This document shows, piece after piece, positions 48,401-59,285 of a DNA stretch of 64,000 nt. Position numbers and translations under genes: made by a program. The notes beneath the pieces were generated by a model. It had not been told where the DNA came from. It ran no database searches and saw only the letters and a program-made list of their open reading frames with translations. Source of the stretch: Acanthochlamys bracteata. Taxonomy: Eukaryota > Streptophyta > Magnoliopsida > Pandanales > Velloziaceae. The stretch lies in assembly GCA_019914995.1 (NCBI GenBank), contig CM034138.1, positions 4,340,001 through 4,404,000 of the forward strand, written 5' to 3'. Positions within the stretch are counted from its first letter, which is position 1, and each line of letters begins with the position of its first letter.

Positions 48401-50131
48401 TTTGAAGAAAGCCCAAAGGTAAATGGTATAAGAAGTTTGACTTTTTTATGGCATACCACAGGTATGTAAGAACCATCTTGGACCATTGTGTTTATGTGAA
48501 AATTTTTGATGATAGTGCTTTTGTGATCCTCTTATTTTGTGTGGACGATATATTAACTGTTGGGCAAGACACTACCAAAATTGGCAAATTGAAAAAATAG
48601 CTATCTAAGTCCTTTCATATGAAGACTTGGGATCAGCAAAGCCAATTTTTTTATATGTAAGATTTTTCGTGACAAAAAACGTGAAAAGTTGTGGTTATCT
48701 CAAGAATCTAGAATCCTATATTGAGAAGGTGCTCAAAATGTTTATATAGAGAAGGCAAAGCTAATTGGAACTCCTCTTGGTGGCAACTTCAAACTAAGCT
48801 CTAAACATAGTCCTTCGTGTGACAAAAAAGAAGGAAATGAAAAAGATTTTCTATGGGTCAGCCATAGAAAGTTTAAAGTATGTCATGATGTGTACAAGGC
48901 CCGACATAATATATGCAGTTAGCGTGGTTAGTAGGTTAGTTGCAAATTCAGAAAAGAGCATTGGAATGCCGTAAAGTAGATACTCCGTTATTTTAGAGGC
49001 ACTTCTAAGATATGTACATGTTTTGGAGGTGGTGAGCCGAAAGTTGAAAAGTTTTACCGATGTAGACATGATAGGTGATATTGATTTTAGAAAATCAACT
49101 TTTGGCTACTTATTTACTTTTGTAGGGGAGCAATCTTTTGGAAATCTAAATTACAAAAGTATGTTGCTTTATCTACCACCGAGGCGAGTACATAGCCACT
49201 ACTGAAACTTGCAAGAAAATATTGTGGATGCAAAGGTTCTTAGGTGAGTTGGGCATTAAGCAAAACAAGTTTGTTGTTTTTTGTGATAGTCAAAGTGCTA
49301 TTTATCTAAACAAAAATCCAAGTTTCCACTCAAAGTCCAAACATATTGATGTGAGGTACTAATGAATTTGAGATGAACTTGAGAAGAAAATTCTACATCT
49401 TGAGATAGTTCACACCGACGAGAACGGCGCCGATATGTTAACCAAGAAGTTGACCTTGGAGAAGCATGTCACATACATTGTGAAGGCAGGCTTGATGGAG
49501 CCCTCATCCTCCTCCACATAGTCGAAAAGGAGGATTTGTTGGGTTCCCTCCTATGCGAGAATCTAAATATACTATCTTTTATCTACGTGGCCCTGTGTTG
49601 CAATTTCATAAAAAAAATATGAAAAGATGAAAAAAGGATTGGGATGAGGGTTTTTTGGCAGCGTGACAACAGCCGGCAGCAAGAGAAAAGAGAAAATAGG
49701 GAGAATAAAGAGGGAGTGAATAGGAGAGTGATAGAAAGAAGGTGAAGAAGAAAGGGATAGAAAAATCTCTTATTAATCTTTGTTGTTGTGGAATCCTTCA
49801 CCTATTGGCTCAATTTTATCCTCCTCAAACTTTAGGTGATTTTGGGAATGTTTGAGAGTGCTTTTGAAAAATAATTTTCTGACCTCAAAAAACGAGCTCA
49901 TCTTTTTGGATAAACAAGTTCTAATATTTTGACCTTAAAAAAATAATAAAAATAAATATAAATAAAATTTTACTATGTAGATTTTTTAATATTTTTTAAA
50001 CTTTTAAATAATAAATTTTAAAAAAAATTATAGAAAATTTATTAGAAAGTGTGAACTAGAAAAGCTGAAAAGCGCTATTCGAGAATGCAATCCCAAATGG
50101 TCCCTTTGTTCTAAACTCCTTTTTTATTTTG
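45404..50131 (+). mobile_element. Ty1/Copia retrotransposon fossil with both LTRs
   Basis: LTRs at 45404 to about 45730 and 49537 to about 50131 both begin TGTTGGGTTCCCTCCTATG. The second is interrupted by a MITE at 49841-50100 and resumes as TTTGTTCTAAACTCC. Parts in order on the + strand: part of gag (about 45735-46290), protease (about 46420-46570), integrase (about 46780-47680), reverse transcriptase (about 48050-48600), RNase H (about 49030-49460), and a purine-rich tract AAAAGGAGGATT just before the 3' LTR. This gene order is Copia. The front of the internal region is missing. The element is broken many times (more than ten). By eye the LTRs differ by roughly 15 percent, which suggests an age of several million years. 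Confidence 0.85.
49841..50100. mobile_element. MITE inside the 3' LTR of the Copia element
   Basis: About 260 AT-rich bases, beginning GGGAATGTTTGAGAGTGCTT and ending GAATGCAATCCCAAATGGTC, separate two halves of the LTR. The right end inverted (ACCATTTGGGATTGC) is the typical end of plant hAT-type MITEs. The left end is less well kept. TTTG lies on both sides, but a full 8-bp duplication is not clear. Confidence 0.65.
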
Positions 50132-52340
50132 GCTTGATTATGTGTATTCTCTAATATTATTGTTAGAGATGAGATTATGCTCTAACTATGTACTAGAGAT
50201 GAATGTACCTCTTTATATTGAGATAGTAGAAGATTGTTCTTTTGTGTGGCTACTGTGGTTGAATTATAATTTTATAGTTGATATATAATTTGATTGCACA
50301 AAAAGAGTAGATTTGATCTATAGGTATTTGTCACACGTTTTCGTCACCTTGTGTCATATTCCATTCGCAAAAATTTCACTATGATTCAGCACTTTTATTT
50401 GAATGTTTTTAAATGTTGTATTAGGTTTTTATTTGACATTTCCATTAATAATTTCTATTAGGTATTTATTTGAAATTTTTAAATGTTGTGTGACACTGAC
50501 AGATCATAGTAGTAGGTATGTAATGTATGTTATACAGTATTCTGCTCTGTGAGGATTGTTTATGTTACTTAACATTTTACTATTGTTAATTTTATTTATG
50601 TAATGTACTACCTATCTACCTACTCTAATCGGGTTGTGTTAATGCTTTTTTTTCTTCGCTCTTTGCTGGATGTTGTAGGTTATGTAATGTAGGATATTTA
50701 ACATTCTTCATTCAGCTCTCTGTTCAATTCTGGTGAAATGCTTGTGTTGTTTACTTGTTTAACTTCAACATGTTACATGAAAACATGAAATAATTGTAGG
50801 AAAAAAAGTACATGTTTCTCAATGTTACGGGTGTTGCAAGCATAGTTTTCAGTAGAAAATGTCTTGCAGACTTGCTAGTTCAACTCGAAGCTCTCTAGTT
50901 TCTCAGTAGTTCCACAACATGTTACTTCTATTATGTTCGTAAGTTCATTCAATCATGTTCTTCCAATACTTGTGTTATCTCTAAACAGATTGGAAGCCTC
51001 TATCATTCAAACTCAAATATAAAACACTTTGTACGCTGCTTCTGATGGAATGAAGACAAACAATGAAAGCAACATCATCGGACAGGTAGCTTCATGATCA
51101 TCATTTCTCCAAATAGTCCTTGCACACAATGTAAAAACACTATAATTTTCTAAGTTACAATTTGAACAAATCTTATCTACAAATTTAAAGATATTAAAAA
51201 AAAGTTTTACAACAAATTTATTAATAAATAAAATCTTACCAATGTTACTGAAATTTTAATTTTACGATTCTATATAAAATAATCCTACTTAAAATTTCAA
51301 TCAAAACAAAAACTTTGACGATTGGGCTAACTATGACCTACTTGCATGGAATGATTCAACTTAAATTTCAATGATGACAACTTCGATATTGGGCTAACTA
51401 GGGCCTACAGCTCGGATAGATCCAGCACATCAGTTGATGAACGCCGTCTCTGGCGTTGACTCTGATGAGGTTGACCAGCAGTAGCTGCCCCTAGTGGAAA
51501 TGCTTGTCGTTCTTCTAAGTGTTCCCCGGCAGCATCTTGTCCTAGCTCTTTGCTACTTTCCACTGGAGCTGCCTCCCTTAGTTGAGTATCATACTTTTAC
51601 TTTTGGAAAAATTCCATCATTAAAGTTAGAATTACCAATTGTAAAGTTCTTGTGCATGATAACTATTAACCGACTGGGACTCACATCAGTAGGTAACTAT
51701 CACTAAATTTTCAAAATTAATAATTTTAAGTTAACTATTTGTAAGTCTGTATAATAAAATGTGAATAGTTGGATGTGTTCTAAAATGTTAATATATTATA
51801 TACAAAAAGTTTCAGAAAGTTTGCATCGTACTTTGTACTCCATCAATGCAAATAATGAATGGACATATCTTATCTAATCTCTAGGAACTAAATTAAAGTA
51901 CTGAATTATTTTCTTTCTTTTATGAAAATTTGGTTAGTATAATAATAGATCTAAACCATGAGATAATTAACTGCCTAAATTTTTAAACTTAAAATTGCAT
52001 GCGTTGAACAACAGAGATAGCCACAATAGAGTTAGTAGCTTCAGTACACACTTCCTATATATGCTAGCTCTATTATTTAAGACGCACATTCACCGTTGGT
52101 AAAAATAAAAAGGATTTAAGTATTCACATAATCAATTGTTATACATATAAAATTTTATAGAATTAGATGTAATTTAGCCCATTAAATTCAAGAGATTAAA
52201 TAAGATCCGCTCAATTAGTTTTCTATTTTGATAGAATAAGATGAAAATGATCTAAAATTTTTGAAGTATGATAACAAATCATTTAGATCATATCTAACAG
52301 TTGAAAGTTTATTATAGAAATTTACAAACAATTATTTAAA
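50132..52340. other. Unassigned repeat-like DNA
   Basis: No host gene could be supported except the short coding remnant at 51405-51600 described separately. Repeated phrases such as TTGGGCTAACTA(G/T)G at about 51325 and 51390 hint at local duplication. Composition is AT-rich with occasional TGTAGGTTATGTAATG words. Confidence 0.35.
51405..51600 (-). pseudogene. Unrecognised coding remnant with charged C-terminal tail
   Basis: On the - strand, 51405-51600 stays open for about 60 codons and ends in RQRRRSSTDVLDLSEL followed by a stop. The preceding residues are rich in Glu, Gln, Ala and Gly (REAAPVESSKELG, GEHLEERQAFPLG). It is GC-richer than its surroundings, as expected of a true exon. No upstream exon was found. 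It could be the last exon of a captured or decayed gene, or part of a transposon-borne protein. I do not recognise the family. Confidence 0.3.
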
Positions 52341-54315
52341 TATATGATGGCGGTAATTTTCTGACAATTACTCACGGAGTGTGGTATGCAGTCGATAATT
52401 GGACGCAAAATTCAATCGAAAACTTTTTGACTAAGATGAATTAGAGTCGATAATGCCTACCAATTATTGACTGCATACCTGCCATACCACTTTGCTTCTG
52501 TACACAAAAGATTGTCACTATCATATATTTTAATTAATTATTCTTAATTCTTATATAAAATATTAACTTTTCAATATGATCTAAAATATTTATATATCAC
52601 ATCGAAAATGTTTAGATAATTTTCGTCTTATTTTGGAGTCTATCAAATGGAAATTTAATGGTTTGATTTTGTTTAACAATATCTCTAACAAGTTTTAATG
52701 GGCTAAATCACATGATTGTTGGAATAATAATTTGATTATGTGAACTACAATTAACGTTTTAGATCTTGTTTTACCGCTGCGAATTGCGTGTGTTGAATAA
52801 TAAGCTAATCGATATAGGATGAGTTAGTAGATTTAGTACATTTACTACTCTTCCTATTGTGAAATAAATATACTATTCAACACACGTAATTTTATATGTG
52901 AAAATGAAGAATTTTAACTAAGGGTGGCAATATATAAACCGATCCAAAAATTTAATTCGAAACTGACCTATTTAATTAGGTTAGAGTTTAACTAATTTGA
53001 TCTGATATTAGATGGGTTGATTCAGATCGACCCGAAGTTGACCCACGAACTCGAATTGCCACCTTTTAAAGGAACAACAATTTTCTAATTTTTGTTACCG
53101 TATAAAAAAATTTTCACAATAAAAAAATTAATAATCATAATTTATAAATTATTAAATTATATGTATTTATAGTTAACCATTTAGTTTGATAATTTAGTAA
53201 AATAGTATAAGATGAGAAGTATAATATTATCGAAAGAATTACTAAATAGGTGTTTCTTTAATGACGAATTTGGATTTTGTATAAAAATTTTTATTAAAAT
53301 TTTGTTAGAAAGCTATGATTATCAAAATTATTCGAAATTATTATTATGTCCTTATAATCATAAATTTTTAACTGTCACTATATATTTTTTAAAAATAAAA
53401 AAAAAGTTCTTGAAATATTCTTAGTATTAATGAAGATAATAACGAATGCGCATTCTAATGAACACTCACCATATCTCTTCACCAAGAACATCGTGCATAT
53501 TCATTCCAACTGATTTTATAATTTCACTCAAGCTTAAAAGTGTAGAATTAAAAATTAGTAATTTTAATTATTAAATGGGTCGATCCGAAATAGATCCGGT
53601 TATTAAATATATTGAATTAGTATTTACAATTTTGATCCGTATAGATTTATGAGTTGGGTTAGGATTGAGCAAATTTGACCTGATTAATAAATAGATCGAT
53701 CCGAAACCGATCCACCAATCCAAATTGTCACCCCTAATTTTAACTATATTTCACACTGTAATTTGTTATATACATGAAAATTTGCATCAATTAGGTGTAA
53801 TTTAGCCATCCTATTTGATGCAAAAGATTATCAAATAATATCGTTTCATTGATTTTCTATTATGATAGAGTACAAAATCAGATGCAAATTATGGGTTGTT
53901 TCACTAGTATGATTTATAGATGCGGTAAATCATATTCAACAATTTAAATTTTAATATTTGAATCTTCAAATAATTAATTTCAATAAATAATTTATTTAAC
54001 TGTTTATGATGATCACTAGCTAACAAACTTATTGTTGATATACTGCATCAATTATCGATTGCATTACCATGACAGCGGTAATCTAAAATGATTGCAAGTC
54101 TTTAGTAAGTTTATCGACTGCACAAAATTATGGTCGACAAAGTTATGACTAGAAAATACGTGTCGGTAAATGACGGGGATTAGTGGCTTTCTGTTCCTTC
54201 AGTCGAAAAAGTGGTCATATTTACCAATTATTTCAGTTCCTAGTTGGAAAAATTTAGAAACTTTATTGACTGCTATAGTTTTTTTATTTGCAAAAATTAT
54301 TTTTGTAGTATGTAT
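52341..54315. mobile_element. Possible CACTA-type remnant interrupted by a hAT element
   Basis: Inverted subterminal phrases occur on both sides: GGTATGCAGTCGATAATTGG near 52384 and, inverted, GGTAATGCAATCGATAATTG near 54051, together with several GTCGATAA / TCGACTGC words. The right side ends AATTATTTTTGTAGTATG at about 54312, resembling the TTTTTGTAGTG terminus of CACTA elements. No clear left terminus or transposase was found. The hAT copy at 52919-53736 lies inside, and so is younger if the reading is right. Confidence 0.35.
52911..53744. mobile_element. hAT-type non-autonomous element, copy B
   Basis: The element spans 52919-53736 (818 bp), with the perfect 8-bp target duplication ATTTTAAC at 52911-52918 and 53737-53744. 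Ends read TAAGGGTGGCAATAT and AATTGTCACCCCTA. It is collinear with copy A in the Era intron throughout, sharing TATAATATTATCGAAA, CTTCACCAAGAACATCGT and GATTTTATAATTTCACTCAA. It has no transposase. The short + strand frame at 53212-53424 is AT-rich noise. Confidence 0.9.
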
Positions 54316-54940
54316 GACACGCATTCTCTATCAACTAGATTTATAATATTATAATTATAAACATGTAAAGATGATTGCATAGACGAAATCAAGATATCTT
54401 TTTTAAATAGATGCAGACTATTTTTTTTTTAAATAGAGAAATCTCTAGATCGATATGAGCATTAATGTAATTGTAGTTCTATTGTTTATATATCTCAAAA
54501 TTTTAAAGTGGTAGTACTTAATTTATAATTGTGTTATTTTGATATGATAAACAACTAGCCTAACTATAATTTAAATATATAATGTGTATTTTGAATACAT
54601 AAACATATTTAGGGAATGTTTCAATTACCCTGAATTCTACTTCTTCTATTCAAATTTTGAGTTCGGCACTTCACATGTTTTAATTGCCACTCCGAACATC
54701 ACTTCCGCTTCCAAACCAAATTTTATTTTTACCAAAATTTATAGTGAACTCCACTTCATTTGTTCAAATTATCATTTCGAACTCTATTTTTCACCGACAA
54801 TATTTTTACAAAATTTACTTTTACAAAACTCACTTTCGTGTGATTGATATACATCCTTAAATATTTATGTCACATCTTCCCTACATAGCACGGGCATCAT
54901 GACATTAGTAACTAAAACTCTAACAACTTGATACTTTAAA
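54316..54940. other. AT-rich spacer
   Basis: No gene is supported. The frame at 54584-54847 encodes a Phe/Tyr/Ser-rich sequence without a domain. It begins near GGGAATGTTTCAATTACCC, which could be the end of another small MITE, but the other end was not found. Confidence 0.35.
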
Positions 54941-56290
54941 ATATAGTTGTCAGATTTGGACTGAACCGTCTAGATCGAATAGGAAACAATCGACCCGTAC
55001 AAAAAATTGGTCCAGGTCTGCAAATAAACTGTATATGTAATCGACCTGTTTCGACCCATCTCAATCCGCTTCGATCTGGTATGACCGGTCTGTTCGGATT
55101 AACCCGAGATTGTTAAAAAATTAATAACGAAAAAATAAATCTGACCGCTTTAGACAGTGGCCGAAAAATTCCTAAACCTAACTCCTCTAAACAACGACGA
55201 AGATAGCTTAAAAAATCATAGCTATAAAGCTAAGCATAAGATCATTGTTATCTAACATCAAGCTTTCCTCTTCTTCTTCTCCAAAATCTTCAGCAGCAGC
55301 GGAGAAGAAGAATAAGAACAAGAAGCCACGATAACTCGCACGATCACAAAGTGAAATAGCAACTTCATTACATTCAACGAGCTCCACATTAGATGAATTT
55401 GTGCCCCTAGGACCAACCACACCGATATACGTCCTCCCTCATCACCCACCTCCTCACTACACCATATCTGATGAATTCTACTCCTTCTCTTCATCCGCTA
55501 ATGAAAGTTTGACTTTTGAGCTCTTTAGTGTTCTCGATCTAAATAAAGACGAAAATATCACTGAACGCGTGTCACTGCAGTGTTCTCATTTGCTTCGATG
55601 ATTTTTGTGAAAATGATGATGGAGTAATGATGATTGTTGTGGATCCCTTGAAGCTTGCCGATGCTTGGAGAGAGGACGATCAAACATATTGAAATTAGAA
55701 ACCTACCAACAACCATAAATCACTCATTAAACAAAGCAAAAGAGGACGATCACTAGTATAGATCTACACGTAGATTCGATAAATGGCAACCAATGCTTGT
55801 GCAACCACAAGGGTTTGGATCGATCTCTCTCTAGCTCCTCAAGATTCTAGTACTGTCATTGAATCCTACCTTAAGCTCTAGCAAAATAAACCCTGCCAAA
55901 CAAAAAGAACAACAACAACATATCAATCAATCTGTTTTGTATACCATGAGGGTAAGAGCAGTAGTATAAGAGAAGTAAAGAAGAAGAAGAAGAGCAGCTA
56001 CGCTAGTAGTCAGTGTGAGCTTGAGAGCTTAATGGGTGGGGAATGGTGTTTGGCAGAAGTATTCGATATTTAATAAATTGATAATGTAGTGAGAAAAGAG
56101 AACAAGAGAAAAGATGGTGGAAGGGGTAGACGCTTTTGCTTGGGAGTGTGCCAAACTTTTGTATACACGTTTATTAAGCAGCCATAGAAATATGTGCCAA
56201 AGTTTTAAATAAAAAGAAAAGATTAACCAGCAATTCGACCTGCTGATCCGGTCGGTCGTACTGCGATCTGCCAACTTGGTAAGATTTTCA
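54941..56290. mobile_element. Possible hAT-like remnant with GACCCG-rich ends
   Basis: Both edges carry GC-rich words of the kind seen in the hAT-type element at 26843: GGACTGAACCGTCTAGATCG, CGACCCG and TATGACCGGTCTG on the left, and GCTGATCCGGTCGGTCGTAC and CTGCGATCTGCC on the right. The core has mixed composition with small frames on both strands at 55208-55601, including one with HHPPPHYTISDEFYSFSSS, that I cannot assign. No target duplication was found, so limits and class are tentative. Confidence 0.35.
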
Positions 56291-59094
56291 GGACGATGAA
56301 CGGCTTACAACTTTGCTTTAAAGATCATTGATGCTCAAAGAGACTATGATAAGCATGATCATGTAAATTTTGTTTGAAATGACAAATATATATTTGGATT
56401 TTTTTGAAATGAAAGTTCGTTAATTGTGATTCAAATTCAATCATGATTTTCAATATGATGGTTTAATGAAATCATTTTTGTATAAAATTAGCTCCTCGTT
56501 TTGCCGAAAATGTGTAATTTACAATCCTCTAAATTTATGGATATATTTTGTTCATCAATTGAAAATAATATAAGCTAGGAAGAAAAATACTGTACTACTA
56601 GTCTGCTTAGAGATAGAAAATTACGAATAATTTAAGATCATAAATTTACCTCTTTAGGCTTATGCCTAATTATAATAAGGCTATAAAATGTGCAGCTTCT
56701 CTCCTTGAGCTCTGGAGAGCTCCCAGTCTGGTGTTCAACTGTTCTTTTACCTCACCAATGTCGATAGATTTTAAGAACTAAACTTAGTAACTATTGTTTT
56801 TTCTTTATTAGGGATAATGGCTCCAACTTGCCTACTGATCAAGCAACATTTAGTCCTAAAGTGATAAATTTAAGATAACTTACCCCTATATTGTGGTGAG
56901 TGGGATCCTCTAAGAGGTAAATCAGAATAGCTACACATCAAATTGGTTTTAATATGCAGCAAAACTATGACCACAAAGGTGGTGTTAGGGGTTACTTATT
57001 TTGCTAATAATCTCAAATAAACCTCCAATATTAAATGAAGGTATTTCATAAAGTACTTATAGCTGCTTACTTATAAAATGCATAGTGATCTAAATGATTT
57101 TTATTAGTCTTGACAATTATAAATTGATGCTTGCTTCATTTCCTCATTTTGAACTGAAAAATTTCGTTCGTGCTCCGACCAATAAAATAAATTAAAAAAT
57201 TAAAATTAGAAAGTAATATTATAATAAAATTTTTTATTAGAATAAGTATTTAGATTTTAAATGTTAAAGTTAACAAAATTAAACTATATATGAAAGGATT
57301 TACAATTTAGATATCTCACTTATTATATATATATTCAAGGTCCTTTGAATCATTTTTATTCTCCTTTAGTTTATGTTAAAAATAATTTTTGATCTAAACT
57401 CACTTAGAATATAAACTCTGTATCTTTAAAAATATATCTAAACTCCTTCCTACAAAAAAAATAAACTTCTCAAGCATTTATTTTCGGTATCCTAAATAGA
57501 GATGAAAATATAGGTTGGTCTGCGACTCTAGATACAGCCCGCTTGGTCTATCAACAATGGTCGGTACAATCCGTTTAGACAATTTAGCGCAGACGAACCG
57601 TGGGCGACCCGCCTAGTCACTATACACATTAACCTGTCAACGTTGACATACTTAATATTGATAGTTGACCAAGTCAACATATAATTACAAAATTTAAAAT
57701 TTAAAAATAAAGTGGTCATGCTGACGTCAATATGATCATTATCGTGTGTTACCATTTGCAACCAATGGTAACATACTTATTGGCTACCTTTTCTTTAAAA
57801 AAAATTATTTAAATTTAATTTCACCATTTCACCTATAAATATATTATATTTTCATTCAAATTTCACTCAATAATCTTTCATCTTCCATTTTTCATTCTCA
57901 AACTCATATAAATTTATAAAATTCTTCTTTTTATAACTTCATTAACTACATCATAAGAAGCTTTCATCTTTCTATCTGTATTTGCATATTTTGAATTGTA
58001 TATGAGTCAAGCATTTGCCCCAAAAATTCATCCAGTGTGGATCTGAATCAATGTCTGAAGTAACTTGGCTCAATCTTTACAAAGCCTTATTTCTTTTGGA
58101 ACTTCACGCAACCTACAATTTGAGAATGAACATCCATTGGTGGTGCAAGATTTTGAATGGATTGGGTTCGGAGATTTATGGTTCACATCTAAATTTGCCA
58201 CCTCTAGCTATCCAAGGTATGAAGAATAGAAAATAGAGAAGTTATGATAATAAAAAATGGTGGAGGAAGCATTTTTGCGTTAGTAAAGAGCTATTTAATA
58301 TTACAGGTGTAAATACAGGCCAGCCGTATCGGTCCAATTTGGCTGGACTAAATGAACAAACTAAGCCGAACTAAATCAACTCGGGTCGTAGAGCTGGGCC
58401 TAGTCGGCCCGACCTGCACGTAATTTATTTGATTCGGCCAGACCCGTTTGTCCCTGCAAGTAATTTTTAGAGGTGTTATAGACAGGCTTATGGGTCTTGA
58501 TGCTCTCCCAAACTCAGGCTTAAGTAGAGGAGAGACCGGTAAAAGCTCACACCTCTACCAATCTGCATCAAAATTTGCGTGCAGCGAGACTTTTCTAAGG
58601 TTTTCGATTTGACGGCCTTTCACAAACCTCCACCACTTGCTTAACAATCCTTAACAGTGGGAGAGATGGATGGATTAATTTGATCAAGCTAATAAATGAG
58701 TTGTTACTTTGGTTTTATTAGTTTCATTTTATTTGTGATGAAGTAGCTTCATATATATGAAGCCCTTTAAAGTGATCAATGGGTGAGAAGTCCTGATAGT
58801 GTACATTGTCGGCGATTCTCTATGGTCTTTTCAGTTGGGATATCTCAAAATTAATCTGGTTACACAAAGTTAGGCATAAGTAAATCTAATAGTGCCATGT
58901 TTTCCATGAAAAAATATTAGAGCTTTTATTATAGCTGCTATTCAAAAGAATTTTCATACGGCTAGATGGAGAATTCATGGAAAAAATTTAGAAAGCAAAA
59001 GAAATAAGAGAATATTTGGCTTCAATATATCATTGTTTTAGTTATATCTGAATTTTTGAGAATCATAATAAAAACATTTCATACTTTCAATCAA
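56291..59094. other. Mixed spacer with hAT-like end fragments
   Basis: No intact gene was found. GC-rich patches at about 57500-57620 (CAGCCCGCTTGG, GCGACCCGCCTAG) and 58320-58450 (CAGCCGTATCGG, CGGCCCGACC) look like subterminal hAT sequence. CAGGTGTAAATACAGG at about 58306 resembles a known type of hAT end, but no partner end with a matching duplication is visible. The frame at 58015-58236 is short and unrecognised. Confidence 0.35.
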
Positions 59095-59104
59095 CGTTTT
59101 TTGG

Positions 59105-59285
59105 GATCACTTAAAAGTACAGTAAAATATTTGTTTCAACTAATTTTATGATTTCACTCACGTTGAATGTGTAAAATAGATAAATGATTTTGATATTAAA
59201 TGAGTTGATCTGACTTTGATCCGTTTATTAGTTATGCTGTGTTAGGATTGACAATTGATCCGTATAAATTCATAAGTTTGATGTG
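59105..59285. mobile_element. hAT-type element, copy C, truncated
   Basis: About 180 bases match the right-hand part of copies A and B: GATTTTATAATTTCACTCAA appears as TTTTATGATTTCACTCACG, followed by ATTAAATGAGTTGATC, TTAGGATTGACAATT and TATAAATTCATAAG. The terminal CACCCCTA end and the whole left half are absent, so it is a truncated, older copy. Confidence 0.65.

Noticed and set aside
58306-58555. A small hAT-like element between CAGGTGTAAATACAGG and CTCACACCTCTACC
   Set aside because: The ends are only loosely inverted and the flanking octamers do not match, so I could not support it as a complete element.
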